Source of the DNA: Gammaproteobacteria bacterium
Lineage (GTDB): Bacteria > Pseudomonadota > Gammaproteobacteria > Pseudomonadales > Azotimanducaceae
DNA length: 5,113 nucleotides
Assembly (NCBI GenBank): GCA_002690405.1
Contig: NZEI01000022.1
Coordinates: 33,021-38,133, forward strand
Direction of reading: 5' to 3'
The notes beneath the pieces are model-generated. The model did no database searches, was not told the DNA's origin, and saw nothing but the letters and a program-made list of their open reading frames with translations. This document shows positions 1-4,820 of the stretch, piece after piece. Both the position numbers and the translations under genes were made by a program. Numbering within the stretch: position 1 is the first letter of the stretch; each line of letters begins with the position of its first letter.

Positions 1-183
1 ATAGCAACTTTACCGCGTGTTGTGGCATCAAGCGTCAGCGGCTTGCTCGTCGACACCATTGGTTGGACCGATTTTTTCTACCTCAGTGCGCTGATGGCTG
101 TGCCGGGTATGGTTTTACTTTATTGGGTTGCTCCGTGGAATGGGTCTCCACCGCAGTCGGAACGCGGAAATCATTCCCAATAA
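1..183 (+). CDS. Probable AmpG-type MFS permease, C-terminal fragment
   Basis: This is an open frame entering from the left edge and ending at TAA 181-183, so only the last 60 residues are visible. The segment reads ATLPRVVASSVSGLLVD, then a Gly-Trp-Thr-Asp-Phe-Phe stretch, then a hydrophobic helix (LSALMAVPGMVLLYWVAP), then a short polar tail. This order (Pro-Arg before a glycine-rich helix, a GW..FF turn, a final helix with a Pro-Gly) resembles the last two transmembrane helices of AmpG, the inner-membrane importer of anhydro-muropeptides for cell-wall recycling. The family call rests on the C-terminus alone; another MFS carrier is possible. Its 3' end overlaps the convergent ATL gene by 13 bases, so no separate terminator fits between them. 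Confidence 0.6.
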   Translation: MATLPRVVASSVSGLLVDTIGWTDFFYLSALMAVPGMVLLYWVAPWNGSPPQSERGNHSQ

Positions 184-560
184 AATTCTTTGGCTACGGT
201 GTCGCCGTTAAAGACAATGCCTTCGGCGCGTAAACGGCGTTTTTGTTCACCCATTCGGCCGCTGCCCCTTGGAGCGATCTTGCGGCTGGCATTCACCACG
301 CGATGCCAGGGCAGGCCGGTGTCCTTGGGTAATTTCCCTAGAGTGGTCCCAACGAAACGCGCGTAGCCCGGTAGTCCGGCGCGTTGGGCAACATCGCCAT
401 AGCTGATAACCCGGCCTGTGGGTATCTGTGCGACGACCTGCCAAATGCGTTCGGCTTTACTGATGGCTTGATTTACATCGGCTGCGACCGCAAATTGATG
501 GTTCGCGACACGATCAGGTGATCCCATGCCCTGGCTTATGCTGTTTTTTTTGACGCCCAT
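171..560 (-). CDS. Alkyltransferase-like protein (ATL, MGMT homologue without the acceptor cysteine)
   Basis: Family knowledge: ATL proteins bind O6-alkylguanine in DNA, flip the base and hand the lesion to nucleotide excision repair; they do not remove the alkyl group. Numbering from the longest frame (129 aa), the active-site motif is PWHRV at 84-88, with Trp85 where true methyltransferases have the Cys of PCHRV. Tyr54 (in ISYGDVA) and Arg68 (in GYARFVG) lie 31 and 17 residues before Trp85, the same spacing as the Tyr25, Arg39 and Trp56 that I recall for fission yeast Atl1. The conserved domain starts near residue 36. The first ATG (560) gives an unusually long N-terminus with no visible Shine-Dalgarno; the internal ATG at 527-525 gives 118 residues, nearer the usual 100-110, and may be the true start. 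The gene converges on the AmpG-like gene and diverges from fxsA, overlapping both. Confidence 0.9.
   Translation of the reverse strand: MGVKKNSISQGMGSPDRVANHQFAVAADVNQAISKAERIWQVVAQIPTGRVISYGDVAQRAGLPGYARFVGTTLGKLPKDTGLPWHRVVNASRKIAPRGSGRMGEQKRRLRAEGIVFNGDTVAKEFYWE
516..521 (+). promoter_or_regulatory. Ribosome-binding site of fxsA
   Basis: AGGTGA lies four bases before the ATG at 526. It supports that start over the in-frame ATG at 538. The site is inside the 5' end of the divergent ATL gene. Confidence 0.7.
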
Positions 561-978
561 TATCGAAATGTATCTGTTAATCGAGGTGGCTGGCTACATT
601 GATGCTTGGCCAACTATCGGCCTGGTGATGCTCACAGCGGTAGTTGGTGTGGCGTTATTGAAACGTCAGGGCATCGCGACCCTTACCCGCGGCGTGCAGC
701 GCGCCCAGCAGGGCCAGATGCCGGCAACAGAAATGGCCGAGGGAATATTGCTCGCCGTAGCGGGCGCGCTCCTGATCACTCCGGGCTTTGTTACGGATTT
801 TGTGGGGTTCACCCTGTTGTTCCCGCCGAGCCGAGTGGCGATTGCGAAAATCTTGATGCAGCGCGTAGCGATGAGCGCCACAGTTATGAGTCCTCCCCAC
901 GCCCGAGGTGCAGATTCTGCAGCTAATGACGCGGGCAACGTCCTAGATGGTGAGTTTCAGCGTAAAAAAGATGAATAG
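526..978 (+). CDS. fxsA: FxsA family inner-membrane protein
   Basis: The 150-residue protein has the FxsA layout: an N-terminal membrane helix (about 2-22, with IIEMYLLIEVAG), a second helix (about 29-46), the cytoplasmic KRQG...TL turn, a hydrophobic segment around 71-85 and the signature PGFVTDFVGF at 86-95 followed by LLFPPSR. The polar C-terminal tail ends in LDGEFQRKKDE, a Glu/Asp-Gly-Glu-aromatic tail often seen in the family. In E. coli, FxsA overproduction relieves exclusion of phage T7 by the F plasmid; its normal role is unknown. The start at 526 is supported by AGGTGA. The gene lies upstream of groESL as in many Gammaproteobacteria, but here a PaiB-family gene sits between. It may be co-transcribed with that gene, 38 bases downstream. 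Confidence 0.93.
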   Translation: MPWLMLFFLTPIIEMYLLIEVAGYIDAWPTIGLVMLTAVVGVALLKRQGIATLTRGVQRAQQGQMPATEMAEGILLAVAGALLITPGFVTDFVGFTLLFPPSRVAIAKILMQRVAMSATVMSPPHARGADSAANDAGNVLDGEFQRKKDE

Positions 979-1016
979 TGTCAGTATCTTGATCACGCTA
1001 AAGGCCGAGTGGCGCT

Positions 1017-1646
1017 ATGTATATTTCAGATCATTTTCGCGAATCTGACAGTGATGCAATCAATGCTCTAATTCGTCATTTTCCATTGGCAACAGTGGTC
1101 TTATGCGGCGTTGATGGCAGTCCACAGGCGAACCATTATCCGCTGCTTCTCGAAGTTGACTCCCGAGGCGATCAAAAGTTGTGTGGACACCTGCCAAAAC
1201 ATGACGCAAATGCGCTATTGCTCAAACAAGCGCCCAGCGCTCTGGCGATCTTTCAGGGTCCAAGCGCCTATATTTCGCCTTCGTTTTATCCTACTAAGGC
1301 GTTGACCGGCAAGGTAGTGCCCACCTGGAATTACTTAGTAGTACATGCGAGAGGGGCGCCGACGCTAGTCGATGACCCCTCTTGGGTGCATGAGCATCTA
1401 GAAGCGATGACTGCGCAAATGGAGAGTAGCAGGCCGAGTCCCTGGAAAGTGGCAGACGCGCCGAAAGAGTACACGCAACTCCTACAGAGCAAGATTTTTG
1501 GTTTTGAAATCGCTATCGAGTCTATAGAAGCGAAGTTTAAATCCAGTCAAAACAAATCTAAGGCCGATCGTGAAGGGGTTAGAGCCGGGCTAGATCTACA
1601 AAAACGTAGTGCTCCGCCCATGTATGAATGCCGAGTGCAGGATTAG
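1017..1646 (+). CDS. PaiB-family FMN-binding split-barrel protein
   Basis: The 209-residue protein matches the PaiB family (COG2808) along its length. It begins MYISDHFRE; GHLPKHDANA is at 57-66, FQGPSAYISPSFYPTK at 79-94, GKVVPTWNYLVVHARG at 98-113, PWKVADAP at 142-149, and SSQNKSKADREGV at 176-188. The family has a flavin-reductase-like split barrel. In Bacillus subtilis PaiB is linked to negative control of sporulation and degradative enzymes, which is why homologues are called transcriptional regulators; no DNA-binding domain is visible here, so an FMN or heme-linked redox role is equally possible. The start is the first ATG in frame and matches the family N-terminus, but only a weak GAGTGG (1007-1012) precedes it. 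It lies between fxsA and the groESL control region. Confidence 0.9.
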   Translation: MYISDHFRESDSDAINALIRHFPLATVVLCGVDGSPQANHYPLLLEVDSRGDQKLCGHLPKHDANALLLKQAPSALAIFQGPSAYISPSFYPTKALTGKVVPTWNYLVVHARGAPTLVDDPSWVHEHLEAMTAQMESSRPSPWKVADAPKEYTQLLQSKIFGFEIAIESIEAKFKSSQNKSKADREGVRAGLDLQKRSAPPMYECRVQD

Positions 1647-1759
1647 AAATATCCCAGTGGTCAGCGGGATAGCTCATGCAAGCTCTTCAGAGGGTAAATC
1701 TGCCATCCATTTGGGTAGCCTGGGCAACTACTGATTTTATGCAAAATGCGCAGGTGGGC

Positions 1760-1786
1760 CTTGAATATCCCGAACTCGCCCCTATG
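1760..1786 (+). promoter_or_regulatory. Sigma32 (heat-shock) promoter of groESL
   Basis: A CTTGAA -35 element (1760-1765) and a CCCCTATG -10 element (from 1779) are separated by 13 bases. The E. coli groE promoter has CTTGAA and CCCCAT with the same 13-base gap, and the consensus is close to CTTGAAA and CCCCATNT. Transcription should start near 1792-1796, just before the CIRCE operator. This predicts heat induction of groESL by RpoH. Confidence 0.82.
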
Positions 1787-1788
1787 AT
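1761..1788 (+). promoter_or_regulatory. Overlapping sigma70-like promoter of groESL
   Basis: TTGAAT (1761-1766) and TATGAT (1783-1788) are separated by 16 bases and match the vegetative consensus at four and five of six positions. They occupy the same bases as the sigma32 elements, so two holoenzymes could compete for one site and give both basal and heat-induced transcripts from nearly the same start. Only the sequence match is seen; usage is inferred. Confidence 0.5.
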
Positions 1789-1800
1789 AGCGTCCTCGAA

Positions 1801-1827
1801 TTAGCACTCACGATGTGAGAGTGCTAA
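1801..1827 (+). promoter_or_regulatory. CIRCE operator (HrcA binding site)
   Basis: TTAGCACTC (1801-1809) and GAGTGCTAA (1819-1827) form a perfect inverted repeat around a nine-base spacer, identical to the CIRCE consensus arms. HrcA, a repressor whose activity depends on GroESL, binds CIRCE in many bacteria. The operator lies immediately downstream of the predicted transcription start, where a bound repressor would block initiation or early elongation, and it is also transcribed into the groES leader. The hrcA gene itself is not in the window. Confidence 0.97.
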
Positions 1828-1834
1828 AAGCTGA

Positions 1835-1858
1835 GGCCTCGCCGAAGAGCGGTGGGCC
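1835..1858 (+). other. Hairpin in the groES leader
   Basis: GGCCTCGCCG (1835-1844) can pair with CGGTGGGCC (1850-1858) around the loop AAGAG, giving nine pairs (two of them G-U) with C1840 bulged. There is no T-run after it, so it is not an intrinsic terminator. It lies just downstream of CIRCE in a leader of about 160 bases. It could affect mRNA stability or temperature response, or have no function. Confidence 0.4.
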
Positions 1859-1922
1859 AGAAATGGGGAGCATGATTCGGCGATTAGCGCGAAGCGGCTA
1901 CACCAGTAAGTAAAGTAATCCA

Positions 1923-1940
1923 AGCAATTGGAGCAATTGG
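1923..1940 (+). repeat. Tandem 9-base direct repeat before groES
   Basis: AGCAATTGG occurs twice in perfect tandem (1923-1931 and 1932-1940). The second copy runs directly into the GGGAG that serves as the groES ribosome-binding site, so the repeat also makes a second GGAG (1930-1933). It could be a small duplication without function. Confidence 0.7.
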
Positions 1941-1943
1941 GAG
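1939..1943 (+). promoter_or_regulatory. Ribosome-binding site of groES
   Basis: GGGAG lies ten bases before the ATG at 1954, slightly further than the usual spacing. No better site is closer to the start. Confidence 0.6.
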
Positions 1944-1953
1944 ACCATAGTTA

Positions 1954-2244
1954 ATGAACATTCGACCCTTACACGACCGCGTTGTCGTGCGTCGTTTGGA
2001 AGAGGAAACCACCAGCGCTGGTGGCATCGTACTTCCTGACTCTGCAACTGAAAAGCCGTCACAAGGTGAAATCCTTGCTGCGGGTCCGGGCAAGATGACT
2101 GACGGTGGCGATGTGCGTCCTTTAGATGTCAAAACGGGCGACAAAATTATTTTTGGTCAGTACGCCGGAAGCACGGTCAAGATCGATGGAGAGGAACTCC
2201 TGATTTTGAGTGAAAGTGAAATCTTTGGAGTGCTGGAAGGTTAG
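1954..2244 (+). CDS. groES: Co-chaperonin GroES (Hsp10)
   Basis: The 96-residue protein is a full-length GroES; the E. coli protein has 97. It starts MNIRPLHDRVVVRR and carries the mobile loop around 16-33 with GGIVL at 23-27, whose Ile-Val-Leu edge (25-27) binds the GroEL apical domain. The roof and barrel parts follow (GEILAAGPG, PLDVKTGDKIIFGQYAG), and the C-terminal strand ends EELLILSESEIFGVLEG. GroES forms a heptameric lid on GroEL in the cytosol and closes the folding chamber after ATP binding. It is the first gene of the groESL operon, 37 bases before groEL, under the sigma32 promoter and CIRCE. Confidence 0.99.
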   Translation: MNIRPLHDRVVVRRLEEETTSAGGIVLPDSATEKPSQGEILAAGPGKMTDGGDVRPLDVKTGDKIIFGQYAGSTVKIDGEELLILSESEIFGVLEG

Positions 2245-2250
2245 ACCTCC
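2235..2250 (+). other. Small hairpin over the groES stop codon
   Basis: GGAAGGT (2235-2241) can pair with ACCTCC (2245-2250) with one bulged A, leaving the groES stop codon TAG as the three-base loop. No T-run follows, so it is not a terminator. It might tune the groES to groEL ratio by affecting mRNA processing or translation, but it is short and could be chance. Confidence 0.3.
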
Positions 2251-2267
2251 GTACTTTAGTTAAGACA

Positions 2268-2273
2268 AAAGGA
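2268..2273 (+). promoter_or_regulatory. Ribosome-binding site of groEL
   Basis: AAAGGA lies eight bases before the ATG at 2282, a strong and well-spaced site in an A-rich context, as expected for a highly expressed gene. Confidence 0.8.
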
Positions 2274-2281
2274 AAAAAGCG

Positions 2282-3922
2282 ATGAGCGCTAAAGATGTAA
2301 AATTTGGTGATGACGCGCGAGTCTTGATGCTCGAAGGCGTTAACGTCCTTGCCAACGCAGTAAAAGTTACTCTGGGTCCAAAAGGCCGGAACGTAGTTTT
2401 AGATAAGGCTTTTGGTTCGCCAACAGTAACCAAGGACGGTGTTTCAGTTGCCAAAGAAGTTGAACTGAAAGACAAGTTCGAAAACATGGGTGCACAAATG
2501 GTCAAAGAAGTGGCCAGCCAAACTTCTGATGAAGCAGGCGACGGCACCACGACCGCAACAGTGTTGGCGCAGGCGATCCTGCAAGAAGGTCTGAAGTCTG
2601 TTGCCGCGGGCATGAACCCAATGGACCTCAAGCGCGGAATCGACAAAGCTGTCGCAGCTGCGGTTGAGAAGATCCAAAGCATGGCAACCCCTTGCGAAGA
2701 TTCAAAGGCGATTGCTCAGGTGGGTACAATCTCTGCTAACAGCGACTCGGCTGTGGGTGAGATCATTGCTGAAGCAATGGAGAAGGTTGGTAAAGAAGGC
2801 GTAATTACCGTCGAAGAAGGTTCTGGCTTAGAGAATGAGCTTGACGTCGTTGAGGGTATGCAGTTCGATCGTGGATACCTTTCTCCTTACTTCATCAACA
2901 ACCAAGATTCGATGGCTGCTGAGCACGAAGATCCCTTCATCTTGCTCTGCGACAAGAAGATTTCGAACATCCGCGACTTGTTGCCACTGCTGGAGAGCGT
3001 AGCGAAAGCCGGACGTCCGTTGGTGGTCATCGCTGAAGATATCGAAGGCGAAGCACTGGCAACGTTGGTAGTAAACAACATGCGCGGTATCGTTAAAGTG
3101 GCGGCAGCTAAGGCGCCTGGTTTTGGTGATCGTCGTAAGGCGATGCTGCAAGACATCGCGATCCTGACTGGTGCGACAGTGATTTCTGAAGAAGTTGGTC
3201 TTACTCTTGAAGGCGCAACGCTGGAAGACCTGGGAACTGCGAAGCGCGTCTCATCTACGAAAGAGAACACCACGATTGTTGATGGTGCGGGTAACAAAGA
3301 CGATATCGCTGGTCGCATCAAGCAAATCCGTGCAGAAATCGAAGACACCTCTTCTGACTACGATCGTGAAAAACTGCAAGAGCGCCTGGCCAAGTTGGCT
3401 GGCGGTGTTGCCGTGATCAAAGTGGGCGCGCCTACTGAAGTCGAAATGAAAGAGAAGAAAGCGCGAGTTGAAGACGCTTTGCACTCTACTCGTGCTGCGG
3501 TTGAAGAAGGCGTAGTACCTGGTGGCGGTGTCACTCTGGTACGTGCGATTGAAGCTGCGCAGTCAGCGAAAGGCGACAACGAAGATCAAAACGTAGGTAT
3601 AGCCCTTGCGGTTCGCGCGATGAGCGCGCCGTTGCGACAGATCGCGGTAAACGCAGGCGTTGAAGGCGCTGTGGTACTGGACAAGGTTGCGGCCCTTGCA
3701 GGTAACGAAGGCTACAACGCGGCCACCGGTGAATATGGCGACATGTTGGCGATGGGCATTCTTGACCCTGCCAAGGTAACTCGCACTGCGCTGCAGGCGG
3801 CTTCTTCTGTAGCTGGCCTGATGATCACCACTGAGGCCATGATTAGTGAACTGCCTGACGAAGGCGGCGCTCCTGCAGGCATGCCTGGTGGCGGTATGCC
3901 AGATATGGGCGGCATGATGTAA
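2282..3922 (+). CDS. groEL: Chaperonin GroEL (Hsp60)
   Basis: The 546-residue protein is a complete GroEL; the E. coli protein has 548. It forms the double seven-membered ring that folds proteins in the cytosol with GroES, using ATP. The ATPase residues keep E. coli numbering: Asp52 (KDGVSVA), Asp87 (DGTTTAT) and Asp398 (VEDALHSTRA). The apical residues that contact substrate and GroES are also kept: Tyr199, Tyr203, Phe204, Leu234, Leu237, Leu259, Val263 and Val264. The C-terminus ends in a Gly/Met-rich tail (PGGGMPDMGGMM), typical of the group I chaperonin housekeeping copy. No truncation or frameshift is seen. It is translated from its own AAAGGA site and is the last gene of the operon before a strong terminator. 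Confidence 0.99.
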   Translation: MSAKDVKFGDDARVLMLEGVNVLANAVKVTLGPKGRNVVLDKAFGSPTVTKDGVSVAKEVELKDKFENMGAQMVKEVASQTSDEAGDGTTTATVLAQAILQEGLKSVAAGMNPMDLKRGIDKAVAAAVEKIQSMATPCEDSKAIAQVGTISANSDSAVGEIIAEAMEKVGKEGVITVEEGSGLENELDVVEGMQFDRGYLSPYFINNQDSMAAEHEDPFILLCDKKISNIRDLLPLLESVAKAGRPLVVIAEDIEGEALATLVVNNMRGIVKVAAAKAPGFGDRRKAMLQDIAILTGATVISEEVGLTLEGATLEDLGTAKRVSSTKENTTIVDGAGNKDDIAGRIKQIRAEIEDTSSDYDREKLQERLAKLAGGVAVIKVGAPTEVEMKEKKARVEDALHSTRAAVEEGVVPGGGVTLVRAIEAAQSAKGDNEDQNVGIALAVRAMSAPLRQIAVNAGVEGAVVLDKVAALAGNEGYNAATGEYGDMLAMGILDPAKVTRTALQAASSVAGLMITTEAMISELPDEGGAPAGMPGGGMPDMGGMM

Positions 3923-3937
3923 ATCGATCTTCGATCG

Positions 3938-3969
3938 AAAAAAAACCCGGCAATAGCCGGGTTTTTTTT
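3938..3969 (+). terminator. Intrinsic terminator of groESL
   Basis: CCCGGC (3946-3951) pairs with GCCGGG (3956-3961) around the loop AATA. Eight A bases precede the stem and eight T bases follow it, so the perfect inverted repeat reaches 14 bases per arm. It begins 15 bases after the groEL stop. The A-run makes it potentially bidirectional, though no minus-strand gene is seen nearby. Confidence 0.97.
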
Positions 3970-4027
3970 GCATGAATTAAAATTACTGCACTTGATACAG
4001 ATTGTCAGAATCGAAACTCGCTTGCAG

Positions 4028-4041
4028 CGCTGGTACCAGCG
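4028..4041. repeat. 14-base perfect palindrome upstream of the PuuD-like gene
   Basis: CGCTGGTACCAGCG is fully self-complementary and lies 53 bases before the ATG at 4095, in the 172-base gap after groEL. It could be an operator for a dimeric regulator of the downstream gene. No clear -35/-10 pair is visible beside it, and its function is unknown. Confidence 0.5.
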
Positions 4042-4084
4042 ACGGGGTTTAGCTATTCTTGTCTGCAGCTTTTGGGGCAACAAC

Positions 4085-4089
4085 AGGGG
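4085..4089 (+). promoter_or_regulatory. Ribosome-binding site of the PuuD-like gene
   Basis: AGGGG lies five bases before ATG 4095. This decides the start: the longer in-frame option, a TTG at 4059, has no comparable site and would add residues before the conserved first helix. Confidence 0.75.
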
Positions 4090-4094
4090 TTACG

Positions 4095-4745
4095 ATGGAA
4101 CTATTGGTAGAATATTTGGCACGCTTCGGTCACGTGCTGGCAGGTGTAGTGTGGATTGGCATGCTGTACTACTTCAACTTTGTGCAAACAGAGTACTTTA
4201 AAGAAGCAGAGGGCGATGCGCGGGTAGACGCCTTCTCTAAATTGGTGCCTCGGGCGCTATGGTGGTTCCGTTGGGGCGCGATGTTAACGTTCTTAACCGG
4301 TGTGATTTTGCTGGGCTACAAGCACTCTGGTCTGACGCCTGATATTACTCTGGGTGCGACCATGGGAACTCTAATGTTCCTCAACGTATGGCTGATCATT
4401 TGGCCCAACCAGCGCATCGTGATTGCTTCAAACCAAGCTGTTGCTGCCGGTGGTGAAGCGGATCCTGCGGCGGCTGCCGCGGCGCCTAAAGCAGCGCTGG
4501 CGTCTCGAACAAATACACTGTTCTCGATTCCAATGTTGTACTTCATGGGTTCAAGCGCACACTTCGCAATAAATGGCAGTATTGGCGCGAACTCTACTGC
4601 ACTGGGCATTGCGCTAGCGATTATTGCAGCCATTGAAATCAACGCGATCGTTGGCAAGCAAGGTGTATTGACCACTATTCGTGGTGTGATTACATCTGGT
4701 TTCGTCTTGACCGTAGTTATGGCAGGTATCTTGTATTACCTATAA
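4095..4745 (+). CDS. Integral membrane protein resembling the PuuD urate hydroxylase N-terminal domain
   Basis: The 216-residue protein has about six predicted membrane helices: near 8-28, 57-75, 85-105, 141-158, 168-187 and 199-216. Motifs resembling the urate oxidase N-terminal family (DUF989/Urate_ox_N) are HVLAGVVWIGMLYYFNFV from His13, PRALWWFRWGAMLTFLTG at 52-69, LNVWLIIWPNQRIVIASN at 106-123 and NTLFSIPMLYFMGSSAHF at 140-157. In full PuuD this membrane part is followed by a cytochrome c domain, and the enzyme oxidises urate. Here the frame stops right after the last helix with no CxxCH motif, so the protein is only the membrane half. An Ala-rich loop (about 124-137) separates helices three and four. 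No purine-catabolism gene is near, so urate oxidation is uncertain; His13 and His156 could bind heme. It follows the groESL terminator and is probably transcribed separately. Confidence 0.72.
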   Translation: MELLVEYLARFGHVLAGVVWIGMLYYFNFVQTEYFKEAEGDARVDAFSKLVPRALWWFRWGAMLTFLTGVILLGYKHSGLTPDITLGATMGTLMFLNVWLIIWPNQRIVIASNQAVAAGGEADPAAAAAAPKAALASRTNTLFSIPMLYFMGSSAHFAINGSIGANSTALGIALAIIAAIEINAIVGKQGVLTTIRGVITSGFVLTVVMAGILYYL

Positions 4746-4761
4746 ATGACGCTTCCATTAT

Positions 4762-4793
4762 GAGCGGCCTCGGGCGAGTGCTGACGGCCGCTC
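4762..4793 (+). other. Inverted repeat after the PuuD-like gene, possible weak terminator
   Basis: GAGCGGCC (4762-4769) and GGCCGCTC (4786-4793) are perfect eight-base arms around a 16-base loop, 16 bases after the stop codon. The following bases (TGTTCTC) are only partly T-rich, so termination would be weak at best. Confidence 0.45.
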
Positions 4794-4820
4794 TGTTCTC
4801 CGGTACTGAATTGGTAAGGT

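Noticed and set aside
1650..1671. TATCCC/GGGATA inverted repeat just after the PaiB-like gene as a terminator
   Set aside because: The stem is only six pairs with a ten-base loop and no T-run follows.
1884..2144. Minus-strand open frame of 86 codons across the groES leader and start
   Set aside because: It is antisense to the conserved groES coding sequence, and its residues match no family.
2260..2682. Minus-strand open frame of 140 codons opposite groEL
   Set aside because: It lies opposite strongly conserved groEL codons, has a Ser/Ala/Thr-rich composition typical of an antisense shadow, and resembles no family. The same applies to the other minus-strand frames across 2444-3973.
3930..3939. 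TTCGATCGAA palindrome after groEL
   Set aside because: It is short, sits between the stop codon and the terminator, and needs no separate function.
3712..4083. Minus-strand open frame spanning the groEL end and terminator
   Set aside because: It reads through the strong terminator stem and the groEL 3' end; the sequence is explained by those features.
4059..4094. Extended TTG start for the PuuD-like protein
   Set aside because: The ATG at 4095 has AGGGG at good spacing and begins right at the conserved first segment; the added residues look like leader sequence.
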